A stretch of 64,000 nt of DNA from Geobacter sp. AOG1. GTDB taxonomy: Bacteria; Desulfobacterota; Desulfuromonadia; Geobacterales; Geobacteraceae. Under the pieces are notes generated by a model, which ran no database searches, had not been told where the DNA came from, and saw only the letters and a list, made by a program, of their open reading frames with translations. The stretch lies in the NCBI RefSeq assembly GCF_019972315.1, contig NZ_BLIZ01000001.1, forward strand, positions 1,500,513 to 1,564,512. The letters are read 5' to 3'. Both the position numbers and the translations under genes were made by a program. This document shows positions 33,213 to 42,674 of this stretch, piece after piece (the stretch's first letter is position 1; every line of letters begins with the position of its first letter).

Positions 33213-33292
33213 GACCAGTGACCAGGGGCCAGGGATCAGTAAAGGCTCATAAGTTTGCTCGATCCCCGGTTCCCGGTTCCCGGTCCCCGAGG
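33213..33292. repeat. Paired heptamer tandems between hisB and hisH
   Basis: Four GACCAGT-like heptamers (33213-33240) and four CCCGGTT-like heptamers (33265-33292) lie 24 bp apart. The two tracts are roughly complementary (GACCAGG against the complement of CCCGGTC), so the 80-bp interval can fold back on itself. It ends 7 bp before the hisH start. Confidence 0.7.
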
Positions 33293-33299
33293 TTCTCAG

Positions 33300-33926
33300 A
33301 TGATTGCAATCATAGACTACGGCATGGGGAACCTCCGTTCCGTGCAGAAGGGGTTCGAGAAGGTCGGTTTCGAGGCGGTCGTTACCGCCGACCCCAAGGT
33401 GGTGCTGGAGGCGGAGAAGGTGGTCCTCCCCGGTGTCGGAGCGTTTCGCGACTGCATGCGAAACCTGGAGCAGGGGGGGTTCGTCGAGCCGATCCTCAAG
33501 GTAATCCGGGAGGGGCGCCCCTTCCTCGGCATCTGTGTCGGCATGCAGCTCCTGATGACAGACAGCGTCGAATTCGGCCTCTACCAGGGACTGAACGTCA
33601 TACCGGGGCATGTGCTCCGTTTTCCGGAAGGGATGGTGGAGAGCGGCGAGGAGTTGAAGGTCCCCCACATGGGATGGAACCAGCTCGCCATCCGTCGCCG
33701 GTCACCGATTTTCACCGGAATCGAGGAGGGGACCAACGTCTATTTCGTCCACTCCTACTACGAAAAACCGGACGATGAGTCGGTCGTGTCCGCAACCTCC
33801 GTGTACGGCATCGAGTTCTGCGCCTCCATCTGGAAAGACAACATCGTCGCCACCCAGTTCCACCCGGAGAAATCCCAGGAAGCCGGGCTGCGCATGCTCA
33901 AAAATTTTGGAGAGTTTACGTGCTAG
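33300..33926 (+). CDS. hisH: Imidazole glycerol phosphate synthase, glutamine amidotransferase subunit
   Basis: 208 aa from [20 protein letters not shown]. The class I glutaminase triad is visible: Cys in [11 protein letters not shown] (about 80), and His/Glu in [11 protein letters not shown] near 185. It feeds ammonia to HisF. The stop overlaps the GTG start of hisA by 7 bp. The heptamer repeats end 7 bp before the ATG, leaving only a weak GAGG as ribosome-binding site. Confidence 0.96.
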   Translation: MIAIIDYGMGNLRSVQKGFEKVGFEAVVTADPKVVLEAEKVVLPGVGAFRDCMRNLEQGGFVEPILKVIREGRPFLGICVGMQLLMTDSVEFGLYQGLNVIPGHVLRFPEGMVESGEELKVPHMGWNQLAIRRRSPIFTGIEEGTNVYFVHSYYEKPDDESVVSATSVYGIEFCASIWKDNIVATQFHPEKSQEAGLRMLKNFGEFTC

Positions 33927-34657
33927 TCATACCAGCCATTGATCTGAAAGAAGGGAAATGCGTCCGCCTGGAACAGGGACTCATGGAAAAGGACACCGTC
34001 TTCTGCGACAACCCGGCGGAGCAGGCCAGGGAATGGGAGCGGCAGGGTGGGGAGCTGCTCCATATCGTCGATCTTGACGGGGCATTTGCCGGCGTGCCGA
34101 AAAACAGGGCCGCCATCGCTTCGATCATCTCGGCGGTTTCCATTCCGACCCAGCTTGGGGGCGGGATCCGTGACATCGAGACCATCGGGGCGTACCTCGA
34201 CCTCGGTCTCTCCCGGGTGATCCTCGGCACGGCCGCCCAGCGCAATCCTCAGCTCGTGGAGGAGGCATGCAGGCTTTTCCCCGGCCGGATTGTGGTCGGT
34301 ATCGATGCAAAGAACGGGATGGTGGCGGTGCAGGGGTGGGCCGAAGTGACCGGTGTCACCGCGGTGGATCTGGCGAAACGTTTCGAGGGGTACGGCGTGG
34401 CCGCCATCATCTACACCGACATCAGCCGGGACGGGATGATGCAGGGGCCGAACCTGGAAGCCACCAAGGCGCTGGCCGAGGCGATCACCATTCCGGTCAT
34501 CGCGTCCGGCGGCGTTTCATCCCTCAAAGATATCGAGAACCTCATGGCCATCGAACCGGCCGGCGTCACCGGGGTTATCACCGGCAAGGCCATCTATACC
34601 GGCGCCATCAGGCTGACCGAGGCGGTGGCGCTGACCAAAAACTATAAACCGAATTAA
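33920..34657 (+). CDS. hisA: Phosphoribosylformimino-5-aminoimidazole carboxamide ribotide isomerase
   Basis: 245 aa, GTG start inside the hisH 3' end (reading [20 protein letters not shown]). The catalytic Asp in [13 protein letters not shown] (residue 8) and the second Asp in [15 protein letters not shown] (about 130) are the acid-base pair of this TIM barrel. [11 protein letters not shown] and [12 protein letters not shown] form the two phosphate sites. Followed by 85 bp before hisF. Confidence 0.97.
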   Translation: MLVIPAIDLKEGKCVRLEQGLMEKDTVFCDNPAEQAREWERQGGELLHIVDLDGAFAGVPKNRAAIASIISAVSIPTQLGGGIRDIETIGAYLDLGLSRVILGTAAQRNPQLVEEACRLFPGRIVVGIDAKNGMVAVQGWAEVTGVTAVDLAKRFEGYGVAAIIYTDISRDGMMQGPNLEATKALAEAITIPVIASGGVSSLKDIENLMAIEPAGVTGVITGKAIYTGAIRLTEAVALTKNYKPN

Positions 34658-34728
34658 CAGGGATAATCAAAGGGTAGACTGGTTGATTCGGATTTATCCT
34701 GCATATCCAGCTCATTCTTGTTAATTGC
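34651..34728. repeat. hisA-hisF spacer with GAATTAACAGGGATA repeat and hairpin
   Basis: GAATTAACAGGGATA (34651-34665) recurs exactly at the murG stop codon (59161-59175). Here CAGGGATAATCAA can fold against TTGATTCGGATTTATCCTG downstream. Small dispersed repeat or processed hairpin. Confidence 0.45.
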
Positions 34729-34742
34729 CTTTAGAGGTCTTT

Positions 34743-35504
34743 ATGTTGACCAAGCGTATTATCCCCTGTCTCGACGTGAAAGGTGGCCGGGTCGTCAAGG
34801 GGGTCCAGTTCCTGGAACTTCGGGACGCCGGCGATCCGGTGGAGATTGCCGAGATGTACGACCGGCAGGGTGCGGACGAGCTGACCTTCCTCGACATCAC
34901 CGCTTCCTCCGATGCCCGGGATATCATCATCGACGTGGTGCGCCGCACCGCCGAGCGGGTCTTCATGCCGCTTACCGTGGGGGGTGGAGTGCGGTCGGTG
35001 GACGACATCCGCCGGCTTCTTAATGCCGGAGCGGACAAGGTCTCCATCAATACGGCGGCGATACACCGGCCCGACTTCGTGAGAGAGGCGGCGGAGCGGT
35101 TCGGTTCCCAGTGTACGGTGGTGGCTATCGACGCGCGCCGGGTGCCGGGAGAAGAACGCTGGGAAGTCTATACCCACGGTGGCCGCAATGCCACCGGGAT
35201 CGATGCCGTGGAATGGGCCCGGCGCATGGAGGAGTACGGCTCCGGTGAAATTCTCCTCACGAGTATGGACCGGGACGGGACCAAGGATGGCTACGACCTT
35301 CCCCTGACCCGGGCGGTGGCCGATGCGGTCAGCATTCCGGTCATCGCCTCCGGCGGCGTCGGCAATCTGGACCATCTCTACGACGGTTTCACCCAGGGGG
35401 GGGCGAGTGCCTGTCTGGCGGCCTCCATCTTCCACTACCGGGAGTACACCATCCACGAAGCGAAAGAGTATCTCAAGGGGAGAGGGGTGCCTGTCAGGCT
35501 GTAG
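34743..35504 (+). CDS. hisF: Imidazole glycerol phosphate synthase, cyclase subunit
   Basis: 253 aa from [20 protein letters not shown], with AGAGGTC upstream. The catalytic Asp in [13 protein letters not shown] (residue 11) and Asp in [14 protein letters not shown] (about 130) are present, with phosphate loops [15 protein letters not shown] and [16 protein letters not shown] barrel that uses ammonia from HisH to form imidazole glycerol phosphate and AICAR. Paralogous in fold to the adjacent hisA product. Confidence 0.97.
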   Translation: MLTKRIIPCLDVKGGRVVKGVQFLELRDAGDPVEIAEMYDRQGADELTFLDITASSDARDIIIDVVRRTAERVFMPLTVGGGVRSVDDIRRLLNAGADKVSINTAAIHRPDFVREAAERFGSQCTVVAIDARRVPGEERWEVYTHGGRNATGIDAVEWARRMEEYGSGEILLTSMDRDGTKDGYDLPLTRAVADAVSIPVIASGGVGNLDHLYDGFTQGGASACLAASIFHYREYTIHEAKEYLKGRGVPVRL

Positions 35505-35539
35505 CTCGGCCCCCACCCGGCAAACGATAGGAACATGCC

Positions 35540-35875
35540 ATGAACGAGTCACGCGACGATATCATCCAGAACGTGTACCAGGTTATCCAGGAGCGAAAGG
35601 CTAATCCTTCGGAGAAGTCGTATACCGCGTCACTCATGGCCAAGGGAATCGATACGATCCTCAAGAAGCTGGGTGAGGAGGCGACCGAACTGGTCATCGC
35701 CGGCAAGGGGGGCGTCAGGGACGAGATCGTCTACGAGACCGCTGACCTGATCTTCCACACCCTGGTGCTTCTTGGCCACTACGATATCCCCCCCGATGAA
35801 ATCTATGCCGAGTTGCGCCGCCGCTTCGGCCTCTCCGGCCTTGCGGAAAAGGCGGCCCGCGTTCCGGTAAAATAG
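35540..35875 (+). CDS. hisE: Phosphoribosyl-ATP pyrophosphatase
   Basis: 111 aa. SYTASLMAKGIDTILKKLGEEATELVIAGKG (given in part) contains the MazG-like EExxE metal motif, and DEIVYETADLIFHTLVLLG the second acidic cluster. It removes pyrophosphate in step two of histidine synthesis. Separate from the cyclohydrolase HisI, which is not in the window. Last gene of the his group; 36 bp after hisF. Confidence 0.95.
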   Translation: MNESRDDIIQNVYQVIQERKANPSEKSYTASLMAKGIDTILKKLGEEATELVIAGKGGVRDEIVYETADLIFHTLVLLGHYDIPPDEIYAELRRRFGLSGLAEKAARVPVK

Positions 35876-35927
35876 CCTGCCCGCCCCGATTCCGGATGGA
35901 ACCCAGCCCCAAAAGGGCAAATTTTTC

Positions 35928-35955
35928 TTGACTTTACGGGTAGCGATGCTACTAT
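35928..35955 (+). promoter_or_regulatory. Sigma70 promoter of the rpsU operon
   Basis: TTGACT (35928-35933), a 16-bp spacer and TACTAT (35950-35955). Start near 35962, giving a leader of about 75 nt. Confidence 0.7.
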
Positions 35956-36037
35956 GCGTATTCCGAAAAAATTACATACCGGCCTGACCTTTTGATTCAC
36001 TTGTTATAAATTTGCTAGAGGGGGGAGGGGAATATGA

Positions 36038-36235
36038 ATGCCGGGAGTAAAGGTAAAAGAAACTGAATCCTTTGAGCTTGCACTGAAGAAATTCAAGAAG
36101 CAGTGCGAAAAAGCGGGAATCCTTTCCGAAGTCCGTAAGCGTGAGCATTTCGAGAAACCGAGTATCAAGCGGAAGAAGAAGGCGATCGCCGCACGGAAGC
36201 GTGCGCTCAAGAAGCAGCGTAAAATGATGGATTAA
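36038..36235 (+). CDS. rpsU: 30S ribosomal protein S21
   Basis: 65 aa, [20 protein letters not shown] at the N-terminus and a Lys/Arg-rich C-terminus ([16 protein letters not shown]), the normal S21 pattern. A purine-rich GGGGGAGGGG lies upstream. An out-of-frame ATG four bases before the true start begins a 10-codon frame that overlaps the gene. First gene of the macromolecular synthesis group rpsU-yqeY-cvpA-dnaG-rpoD. Confidence 0.97.
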   Translation: MPGVKVKETESFELALKKFKKQCEKAGILSEVRKREHFEKPSIKRKKKAIAARKRALKKQRKMMD

Positions 36236-36246
36236 TCGAGGTTGGC

Positions 36247-36696
36247 ATGTCGCTCAAGGATCAATTGACCGAAGAGATGAAACTGGCCATGAAGGCCAGG
36301 GATGAACTCAGGCTCTCGGTCATCCGCCTGGTCCGCTCCGCGGTGAAGAACCGTGAAATAGACCAGAAGCGGGAATTGGACGACCAGGGGATCAACGAGG
36401 TTATCGCCTCGCTGGTCAAACAGCGCCGGGAATCGATCCGGATGTTCGGCGAAGCTGGCAGGGCCGATCTGGTGGCCAAGGAGGAGCAGGAGTTGCAGGT
36501 CCTCCTGGCATTCCTTCCCCGGCAGCTCGATCGCGAAGAAGTCGGGGAACTGGTCGCCAAGGCCATCGCCGCAAGCGGTGCACAGGGGCCGAAGGATATG
36601 GGGCTGGTGATGAAGGCCCTGCAATCCCAGGTCGCCGGACGTGCTGACGGGAAGATGGTCAGCGAAGTCGTCAGGGAGAAACTGGCCCAGGTGTAG
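36247..36696 (+). CDS. yqeY: GatB/YqeY domain protein
   Basis: 149 aa. SLKDQLTEEMKLAMKARDELRLSVIRLVRSA (in part) and FLPRQLDREEVGELV match the stand-alone YqeY family, related to the tail domain of GatB that contacts tRNA. A role in tRNA-dependent amidation is often proposed but not proven. It sits between rpsU and dnaG, as in many Deltaproteobacteria and Firmicutes, and is followed by a terminator-like hairpin. Confidence 0.93.
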   Translation: MSLKDQLTEEMKLAMKARDELRLSVIRLVRSAVKNREIDQKRELDDQGINEVIASLVKQRRESIRMFGEAGRADLVAKEEQELQVLLAFLPRQLDREEVGELVAKAIAASGAQGPKDMGLVMKALQSQVAGRADGKMVSEVVREKLAQV

Positions 36697-36738
36697 CCAC
36701 GCATCTCGTTTGACGACAGTCGTTTTTTGCAGTGCGGA

Positions 36739-36776
36739 GTAGGGGCATTTCACGGGAATGCCCCTACTTTTACTTT
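36739..36776 (+). terminator. Terminator or attenuator between yqeY and cvpA
   Basis: GTAGGGGCATT (36739-36749) and AATGCCCCTAC (36757-36767) form a perfect 11-bp stem followed by TTTTACTTTAC. The T-tract is interrupted, so partial readthrough into cvpA-dnaG-rpoD is plausible. Confidence 0.7.
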
Positions 36777-36799
36777 ACGGTTGCAATCGGGCACGGTAC

Positions 36800-37306
36800 A
36801 TGAACCTCATTGACATCCTTATCTGGGTTGTTTTGCTGGTCTTTGTGATCAAAGGGTTCATGAAAGGCCTGGTGCGCGAAGTCTGTTCTCTTCTCGGTCT
36901 GGTGCTCGGCGGCTGGGCCGCCTTCAAATACTATCCGTACCTTGCCGAATCGTTGCGGTCGGTCATCCGCGTTCCCCAGCACATTGCGCTGGTTCTTTCC
37001 TTCCTCCTCGTTTTTCTGGTCCTGGGGCTGCTCTTTTACCTGTTTGGCCACCTCCTCACCGTTGTTTTCAAGATCATGCTGCTTGGGGGGGTAAACCGGG
37101 TAGGCGGGGTGCTGTTTGGCCTGCTGGAGGGGGCCTTTCTCCTCTGCATGCTTCTCTATCTGGCGACCACCAAGCCGGTACCGGAACGGGTGAAGGGGTA
37201 CCTCCAGCATTCCCGGACCGCCCAGTCGTTCATTGCGTCGGGGCGCGAGATCGTAGCAGGCTGGGACAGTTCCAGGCATGCGGTACCTCAAGGGCGCGTC
37301 AAATAG
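36800..37306 (+). CDS. CvpA family inner-membrane protein
   Basis: 168 aa from MNLIDILIWVVLLVFVIKGFMKGLV, the CvpA family N-terminus. Four hydrophobic segments (about 2-22, 28-46, 63-88, 101-121) and a soluble tail. In E. coli CvpA is needed for colicin V production and envelope stress tolerance; here the role is unknown. The start sits just after the intergenic hairpin. An in-frame upstream ATG would place the N-terminus in that hairpin and is rejected. Confidence 0.88.
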   Translation: MNLIDILIWVVLLVFVIKGFMKGLVREVCSLLGLVLGGWAAFKYYPYLAESLRSVIRVPQHIALVLSFLLVFLVLGLLFYLFGHLLTVVFKIMLLGGVNRVGGVLFGLLEGAFLLCMLLYLATTKPVPERVKGYLQHSRTAQSFIASGREIVAGWDSSRHAVPQGRVK

Positions 37307-37389
37307 CCAGCGTTTCCGGAGCTGCTGAACGTACGGTTTAGCGCCCTGTTTGTGGACAGGTGGTACAGGGCGGGGAGATAAGATTCGCG

Positions 37390-39147
37390 ATGTCGATGAT
37401 CCCAGACGATAAGGTGAGGGAGGTGCGTGAGCGTGCCGCCATTCTCGATGTGATCTCGGACTACGTGAATCTACGCAAGTCAGGAGCGAATTTCCAGGGG
37501 ATTTGCCCGTTTCATGGCGAAAAAACACCGTCATTCAACGTCAATCCGGCCCGGGAAATATTTCACTGTTTCGGTTGCGGCGTCGGTGGAAACGTCTTCA
37601 CCTTCATTATGAAGATTGAGGGGCTCACCTTTCCCGAAGCGGTCAAATTTGTGGCCAAGCGGGTCGGCGTGGTGATCGAGGACCGTCCCCTTACGGTGCC
37701 GGAGCAGAAACGGCAGGACGAGCGGGAACAGCTTTACCGGATCAACGAACTGGCGGCGCGCTTTTACCGTCGTGTGCTGCTGGAGGATGGAGCTGGTGAG
37801 GCGGGAAGGCGTTACCTGGAACGGCGTGGCGTTGACGCAGCCACCTCCGAGGCATACCGGCTCGGTTTCGCTCCCGATCGGTGGGACGGTCTGGCCCATT
37901 TCCTGCAACAGCAGCGGGTGCCCCTCCTCCAGGCTGAAAAGCTCGGCATTATCCGGCAACGGGAGGGTGGGGGCTATTACGATATCTTTCGGAACCGCCT
38001 CATTTTCACCATAGCCGATCCCCAGGGGCGCCCCATCGGGTTTGGCGGCCGGGTGCTGGATGATTCCCTGCCGAAATACATCAATTCACCGGAATCGCCC
38101 ATCTACCACAAGAGCGAGGTGCTGTTCGGTGTTGACCTGGCCCGCCAGCCCATGCGTGGCGAGGGGACGGCGATCATCGTTGAAGGGTATTTTGACCATC
38201 TGGCCCTCTTCCAGGCGGGGGTGAAGAACGTGGTCGCCACCTGCGGTACTGCGCTGACACCGGGGCACCTCAAGCTGCTGCAGCGCTATGCTGGTCGCTT
38301 CTACACGCTTTTCGATTCGGACAGCGCCGGCAAGAAGGCGACCTTTCGGGCGATGGAGCTCTTTCTCGGCGAGAATGTCCCCGCCAGCGTAGTTGAGCTG
38401 ACGGCAGGCGAAGATCCGGACAGCTTCCTGAAGAAAGAGGGGGCGGAAGCCTTTGCCGGCCGACTCAAGGCGGCGCGGCCGATCTTCGAGTATTTTTTTC
38501 GCGATCTGGTGCAGCACACCGATACCGGCTCGGTAGCGGGCAAGGTGGCGGTAATCGACCAGTTGACTCCCTTTTTGGCGAAGATTTCCAATCCGGTGGA
38601 GCGCGATCTCTACGTACGGGAGATTGCCCGGGTGCTCGGGATCGAAGAACGGGCACTCCTGCGCAAGCTCGGGAGGGGGCCGGTCACCACGGCCGACATG
38701 ACGCCGGTTCGGGGACAGCAGCGGGGAAGCCTCGGAAGCGAGGAAATGCTCCTGGCACTGATGGCAAAATTCCCGGAGGTTGCCGGCCGGGTGAGCGAAT
38801 ACGGTCCGGCGGGACTTTTTTCCCCGGCACATTTGCCGATTGCCGAGACCATCCTTGCCCAGCAGGAAACGGGCAATGCCGTTGACTGGGGATGTATCCT
38901 GGAGCAGATCGGGTCGCCCGAGGAGCGGAGCAGACTGGCGGCTCTCTTTGTCGCCGATGCCCATCTCGAGGAGATCGACCCCCATAAGGCATTCGACCAG
39001 TGCCTGCAGGCACGGGAGCGGGATTCCCTCAAGGGTCTGAAATCCCTGGCTCGGGAGCTGTCACAGCTGGATCCCGATTCACCGCGCTACCGTGAGCTGC
39101 TGGAGCAAATGGAAAGCTTGCGAAATAGAAAATCGCAATTATTATAG
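37390..39147 (+). CDS. dnaG: DNA primase
   Basis: 585 aa. The CHC2 zinc domain has CPFHGEKTPSF (C at about 40) and CFGCGVGGNVFTF (about 62-74). The catalytic core has GFGGRVL, the Toprim acidic residues EGYFDHLALFQAG and LFDSDSAGKKATFRAMELF, and a C-terminal helicase-binding domain follows. Start ATG at 37390; a second in-frame ATG two codons on is possible. It synthesises replication primers. Expected neighbour of rpoD. Confidence 0.96.
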   Translation: MSMIPDDKVREVRERAAILDVISDYVNLRKSGANFQGICPFHGEKTPSFNVNPAREIFHCFGCGVGGNVFTFIMKIEGLTFPEAVKFVAKRVGVVIEDRPLTVPEQKRQDEREQLYRINELAARFYRRVLLEDGAGEAGRRYLERRGVDAATSEAYRLGFAPDRWDGLAHFLQQQRVPLLQAEKLGIIRQREGGGYYDIFRNRLIFTIADPQGRPIGFGGRVLDDSLPKYINSPESPIYHKSEVLFGVDLARQPMRGEGTAIIVEGYFDHLALFQAGVKNVVATCGTALTPGHLKLLQRYAGRFYTLFDSDSAGKKATFRAMELFLGENVPASVVELTAGEDPDSFLKKEGAEAFAGRLKAARPIFEYFFRDLVQHTDTGSVAGKVAVIDQLTPFLAKISNPVERDLYVREIARVLGIEERALLRKLGRGPVTTADMTPVRGQQRGSLGSEEMLLALMAKFPEVAGRVSEYGPAGLFSPAHLPIAETILAQQETGNAVDWGCILEQIGSPEERSRLAALFVADAHLEEIDPHKAFDQCLQARERDSLKGLKSLARELSQLDPDSPRYRELLEQMESLRNRKSQLL

Positions 39148-39175
39148 ATATACGGATTTTTCAGGGGTGAAGTGA

Positions 39176-40939
39176 ATGGCCAAAAAAAATATGGATGAAG
39201 TCAAACAGCTGATCGACCTGGGCAAGGAAAAGGGGTTTCTCACCTACGATGAGGTGAACGACCTGCTTCCTCCCGATATCGTCTCGTCGGAGCAGATCGA
39301 TGACGTAATGAGCATGTTTGGCGAAATGGATATAGAAATCGTCGATTCTGCCCAGAAGGTCAAGATTCCCAAGGTCAAGCTCGACCTTGAGGAAGAAGAG
39401 GAAATGGAAGGGGAGCAGGAGGACATGGAGTTCGAGCCGGGAGCCCTCGGCCGGACCAGCGACCCGGTGCGCATGTATCTGCGGGAGATGGGGTCGGTGT
39501 CGCTTCTTACCCGCGAAGGGGAAGTGGAGATCGCCAAGCGGATCGAGGATGGGGAACGGGACATGGCGAGCGTCATCCTCAACACCCCGATCACCGTCAA
39601 GGAAGTGATCGCTCTCGGTGACAAACTGAAGAAATTCCAGATCAGCGCCGCTGAGATCAGCAAGGAAGTCGAAGAGGAAGAGCTGGAAGAGGATGAAGAG
39701 GATGTCCAGAAGATCCGCCTGCTTGCGGTAATCGACGAGATTGCCACACTGGACGCCCAGGCGGACCAGCTCCAGAACTCCCTCGAAAGCGGCTCCCTTG
39801 CCGCAAAGGAGCGGGACCGGCTTGCGGCCGAACAGCAGGAGATGAAGGCGAAACTTGCCGAATTGCTGAAATCCCTCCGCCTCAAGGACCGCCATATCGA
39901 AAAGATTGCCCAGCGGCTCAAGGAGCTGTCCTGGAAAGTTGACAAGGTCATGGCTGAAATCGCCGAACTTGAGCAGGAGACTCAGCTGCCCCACGCGGAG
40001 TTGGTGGCGGTTTTCGAGAAGCTCCACAAGAACGCCACCGAGGAAAAGCGCTCCCTCAAAAAGCTCGGCGGTGTTTCCCTGGATGATGCCAACAAGCTGG
40101 AGAAGCGGCTGCACGCAGCCGAAAAGAAACTGAAGAAGGTGGAGCAGGAGTCCGGTTTCCGGGCAACGGACCTTTCCACGGCGCTCAAGGCGATCGAGCG
40201 GGGTGAGGAGAAGGCCAAGCTGGCCAAGTCCGAACTGGTGGAGGCGAACCTGCGGCTCGTGGTCTCCATCGCCAAGAAGTATACCAACAGGGGGCTTCAG
40301 TTTCTTGACCTGATCCAGGAGGGGAACATCGGCCTGATGAAGGCGGTGGACAAGTTCGAGTACCAGCGTGGCTACAAATTCTCCACCTATGCCACCTGGT
40401 GGATCCGCCAGGCCATTACCCGTGCCATTGCCGATCAGGCCCGCACCATCCGGATTCCGGTCCACATGATCGAGACCATCAACAAGCTGATCCGCACCAG
40501 CCGGCAGCTGGTACAGGAGATCGGCCGGGAGCCCTCGCCGGAGGAGATTGCCGAACGGATGAGCCTGCCGCTGGACAAGGTACGCAAGGTCCTCAAGATC
40601 GCCAAGGAACCTATTTCACTTGAAACTCCCATCGGCGAGGAAGAGGATTCCCACCTCGGCGACTTCATCGAGGACAAGGGGGTGGTGTCGCCCCTGGAGG
40701 CGGTCATCAAGGCCAACCTCTCCGAGCAGACTTCCCGGGTACTTGCCACCCTCACTCCCCGCGAAGAGAAGGTTCTGCGTATGCGGTTCGGCATCGGCGA
40801 AAAAAGTGACCACACCCTGGAAGAGGTGGGACAGGATTTCGAGGTCACCCGCGAGAGGATTCGCCAGATCGAGGCGAAAGCGCTCCGTAAGCTCCGGCAT
40901 CCGAGCAGGAGCAAGAAGCTCAAGAGTTTCGTGGAATAG
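39176..40939 (+). CDS. rpoD: RNA polymerase sigma factor RpoD (sigma70)
   Basis: 587 aa. Region 1.1 is N-terminal. Region 1.2 reads [21 protein letters not shown] (about 97-117, in part), and a non-conserved region of about 170 residues rich in Glu/Lys follows. Region 2 has [20 protein letters not shown] and [20 protein letters not shown], and region 4.2 [20 protein letters not shown]. Complete primary sigma factor. Last gene of the rpsU-dnaG-rpoD group, with a strong terminator after it. Confidence 0.98.
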   Translation: MAKKNMDEVKQLIDLGKEKGFLTYDEVNDLLPPDIVSSEQIDDVMSMFGEMDIEIVDSAQKVKIPKVKLDLEEEEEMEGEQEDMEFEPGALGRTSDPVRMYLREMGSVSLLTREGEVEIAKRIEDGERDMASVILNTPITVKEVIALGDKLKKFQISAAEISKEVEEEELEEDEEDVQKIRLLAVIDEIATLDAQADQLQNSLESGSLAAKERDRLAAEQQEMKAKLAELLKSLRLKDRHIEKIAQRLKELSWKVDKVMAEIAELEQETQLPHAELVAVFEKLHKNATEEKRSLKKLGGVSLDDANKLEKRLHAAEKKLKKVEQESGFRATDLSTALKAIERGEEKAKLAKSELVEANLRLVVSIAKKYTNRGLQFLDLIQEGNIGLMKAVDKFEYQRGYKFSTYATWWIRQAITRAIADQARTIRIPVHMIETINKLIRTSRQLVQEIGREPSPEEIAERMSLPLDKVRKVLKIAKEPISLETPIGEEEDSHLGDFIEDKGVVSPLEAVIKANLSEQTSRVLATLTPREEKVLRMRFGIGEKSDHTLEEVGQDFEVTRERIRQIEAKALRKLRHPSRSKKLKSFVE

Positions 40940-40956
40940 CACCCGCCATGCATTGC

Positions 40957-40994
40957 ACAAGGCCGCCCCGGGCAACCGGTGCGGCCTTTTTCTT
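40957..40994 (+). terminator. Rho-independent terminator after rpoD
   Basis: AAGGCCGC (40959-40966), an inner CCGG/CCGG pair, GCGGCCTT (40981-40988) and a TTTCTTCT tail. Confidence 0.9.
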
Positions 40995-41051
40995 CTCTTC
41001 AGTGACCGTTCTATATAACGGCAACCAGCGTCTCTTTCAAGGAGGAACGCC

Positions 41052-41336
41052 ATGAGAACACTCATTGTGCTGCTGACTACGTTGGCATTGTCTCTTCCCC
41101 TCGGGGCGTGGGGGGAACAGAAAGACACCTCCCGGGAGAAGGACCTTTGTCTCCTCTCCCAGGAGAACTGTGGCCCGCAACAGGATACCCTTCAGCAGAG
41201 AATTCGGCGGATCAAGGCGGAGATTGCCAAGGGGTCGAGCGTCTACACGGAGCAGGAACTCCGCCGGCTGAACGCCATGCTGCAGGATTACGAGTTCATG
41301 TATGACAGGCTCATGTTCGGGCCTTCATCACGCTAG
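41052..41336 (+). CDS. Small exported protein of unknown function
   Basis: 94 aa. Signal peptide at residues 1-21 (MRTLIVLLTTLALSLPLGAW), then a short helical domain with two cysteines about 7 apart (DLCLLSQENC) that could form a disulfide, and a coiled-coil-like stretch (TLQQRIRRIKAEIAKG, LRRLNAMLQDYEFMYD). I recognise no family. AAGGAGG precedes the ATG. Ends 13 bp before ybaK, perhaps cotranscribed. Confidence 0.75.
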   Translation: MRTLIVLLTTLALSLPLGAWGEQKDTSREKDLCLLSQENCGPQQDTLQQRIRRIKAEIAKGSSVYTEQELRRLNAMLQDYEFMYDRLMFGPSSR

Positions 41337-41349
41337 GAGAATATGTGCA

Positions 41350-41832
41350 ATGGCGAAGGAGAAGACCCCCGTCACTCCTGCTGTCCGCGCTTTGCGTGCC
41401 GCCGGCGTTGTCTTTACCGATCACCTGTATCACTATGAGGAAAAGGGGGGGACTGCTGTTTCCGCCCGGGAACTGGGGGTTGACGAGCACTGCGTGGTCA
41501 AGACCCTCATTATGGAAGACGATGCCAGGCAGCCGCTCATTGTGCTGATGCATGGCGACCGGCAGGTTTCCACCCGTGAACTGGCCCGGCAGATAGGGAC
41601 CAGGAGTGTTTCACCCTGTACGCCGGAAACTGCCCAGAAACATTCCGGGTATCTGGTGGGGGGGACCTCTCCCTTCGGTACCCGGCGCTCCATGCCAGTT
41701 TATCTGGAGGAGACGATCCTCGGGCTTCCCACGATCTACCTGAACGGGGGGAAGCGGGGGTATCTGGTGGGGATCGACCCACGGGAGATCGTAAGGCTCT
41801 TGAAGTCGATAGTGGTACGGGTAGCGATTTAA
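41350..41832 (+). CDS. ybaK: Cys-tRNA(Pro)/Cys-tRNA(Cys) deacylase YbaK/EbsC family
   Basis: 160 aa from MAKEKTPVTPAVRALRAAGV, with TAGGAGAA upstream. TPAVRALR, KTLIMEDDARQPLIVLMHGDRQVS and GYLVGGTSPFG are YbaK marks; the conserved Lys near 50 acts in trans-editing. YbaK hydrolyses Cys-tRNA(Pro) mischarged by ProRS. The sirtuin gene starts 11 bp downstream. Confidence 0.93.
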   Translation: MAKEKTPVTPAVRALRAAGVVFTDHLYHYEEKGGTAVSARELGVDEHCVVKTLIMEDDARQPLIVLMHGDRQVSTRELARQIGTRSVSPCTPETAQKHSGYLVGGTSPFGTRRSMPVYLEETILGLPTIYLNGGKRGYLVGIDPREIVRLLKSIVVRVAI

Positions 41833-41843
41833 GGAGGATTCGG

Positions 41844-42674
41844 GTGCCAAGGGATGAAAGGCTTGAAGCGGCTGCCGCCGCGATCAGAAAAGCCCGCGCA
41901 CTGGTCATAACGGCAGGCGCCGGGATGGGGGTGGATTCGGGACTCCCCGATTTCCGCGGTGACCGGGGATTCTGGAACGCCTACCCAATGTACGAGCGGC
42001 TCGGCCTGAGCTTTGTCGAAGCGGCCAATCCTGAACACTTTGAACGCGATCCCGCCTTCGGCTGGGGGTTCTACGGCCACCGCACCAACCTCTACCGGGA
42101 GACCGTTCCCCATGCCGGCTTCGGCCTCCTTCGGGGGTGGATCGACCGGTTCGGTCTCGATTATTTTGTCGTCACCTCCAACGTTGACGGCCAGTTCCAG
42201 AAGGCGGGCTTTGCCGAGGAGCGGGTACTGGAGGTGCACGGTTCAATTCACCATCTCCAGTGCACCCGCCCCTGCTGCGAGGCTATCTGGGACAACAAGG
42301 AGACAATTCCCATCGATATCGACACCATGAGGGCGCGCCACATTCCCGCCTGCATCCACTGCGGGGGGGTGGCCCGTCCCAATATCCTCATGTTCGGAGA
42401 CTGGAGCTGGCTTTCCGGCCGGACCCGGCAGCAGGAGCGGCACTTCGATGAATTCCTCACCGACAACCGGGAAGTACCACTGGCGGTTGTCGAACTGGGG
42501 GCAGGCACTGCAATCCCCACTATCCGCAGCCTCAGCGAGCGGCTCGGTAACCGGTACGGCGGAGCGGTCATCCGCATCAACCCCCGCGAAGCCCAGGTTC
42601 CCCCGCCGTTCATCTCCCTTTCCTGCGGCGCCCTCGAAGGGGTGCGCGGCATCGACGGGGTGCTGGCGTCATGA
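41844..42674 (+). CDS. SIR2-family NAD-dependent deacylase, divergent subtype
   Basis: 276 aa, GTG start with AAGGAGG upstream. NAD-binding block GAGMGVDSGLPDFRG (about 25-39), the catalytic His in EVHGS (about 131), and a zinc site of the CxxxC..CxxC kind (QCTRPCCEAIW, PACIHCGG). The usual TQNIDxLH motif is changed to TSNVDGQFQKAG, which replaces the Gln and His of classical sirtuins. Likely a protein deacylase or another NAD-consuming enzyme. Overlaps the next gene by 4 bp, hinting at a link to RNA modification or only an operon accident. Confidence 0.85.
   Translation: MPRDERLEAAAAAIRKARALVITAGAGMGVDSGLPDFRGDRGFWNAYPMYERLGLSFVEAANPEHFERDPAFGWGFYGHRTNLYRETVPHAGFGLLRGWIDRFGLDYFVVTSNVDGQFQKAGFAEERVLEVHGSIHHLQCTRPCCEAIWDNKETIPIDIDTMRARHIPACIHCGGVARPNILMFGDWSWLSGRTRQQERHFDEFLTDNREVPLAVVELGAGTAIPTIRSLSERLGNRYGGAVIRINPREAQVPPPFISLSCGALEGVRGIDGVLAS

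Noticed and set aside
36034-36066. Upstream 10-codon frame overlapping the rpsU start
   Set aside because: It shares the rpsU ribosome-binding site and is too short and unconserved in character to call a gene; noted only in the rpsU entry.
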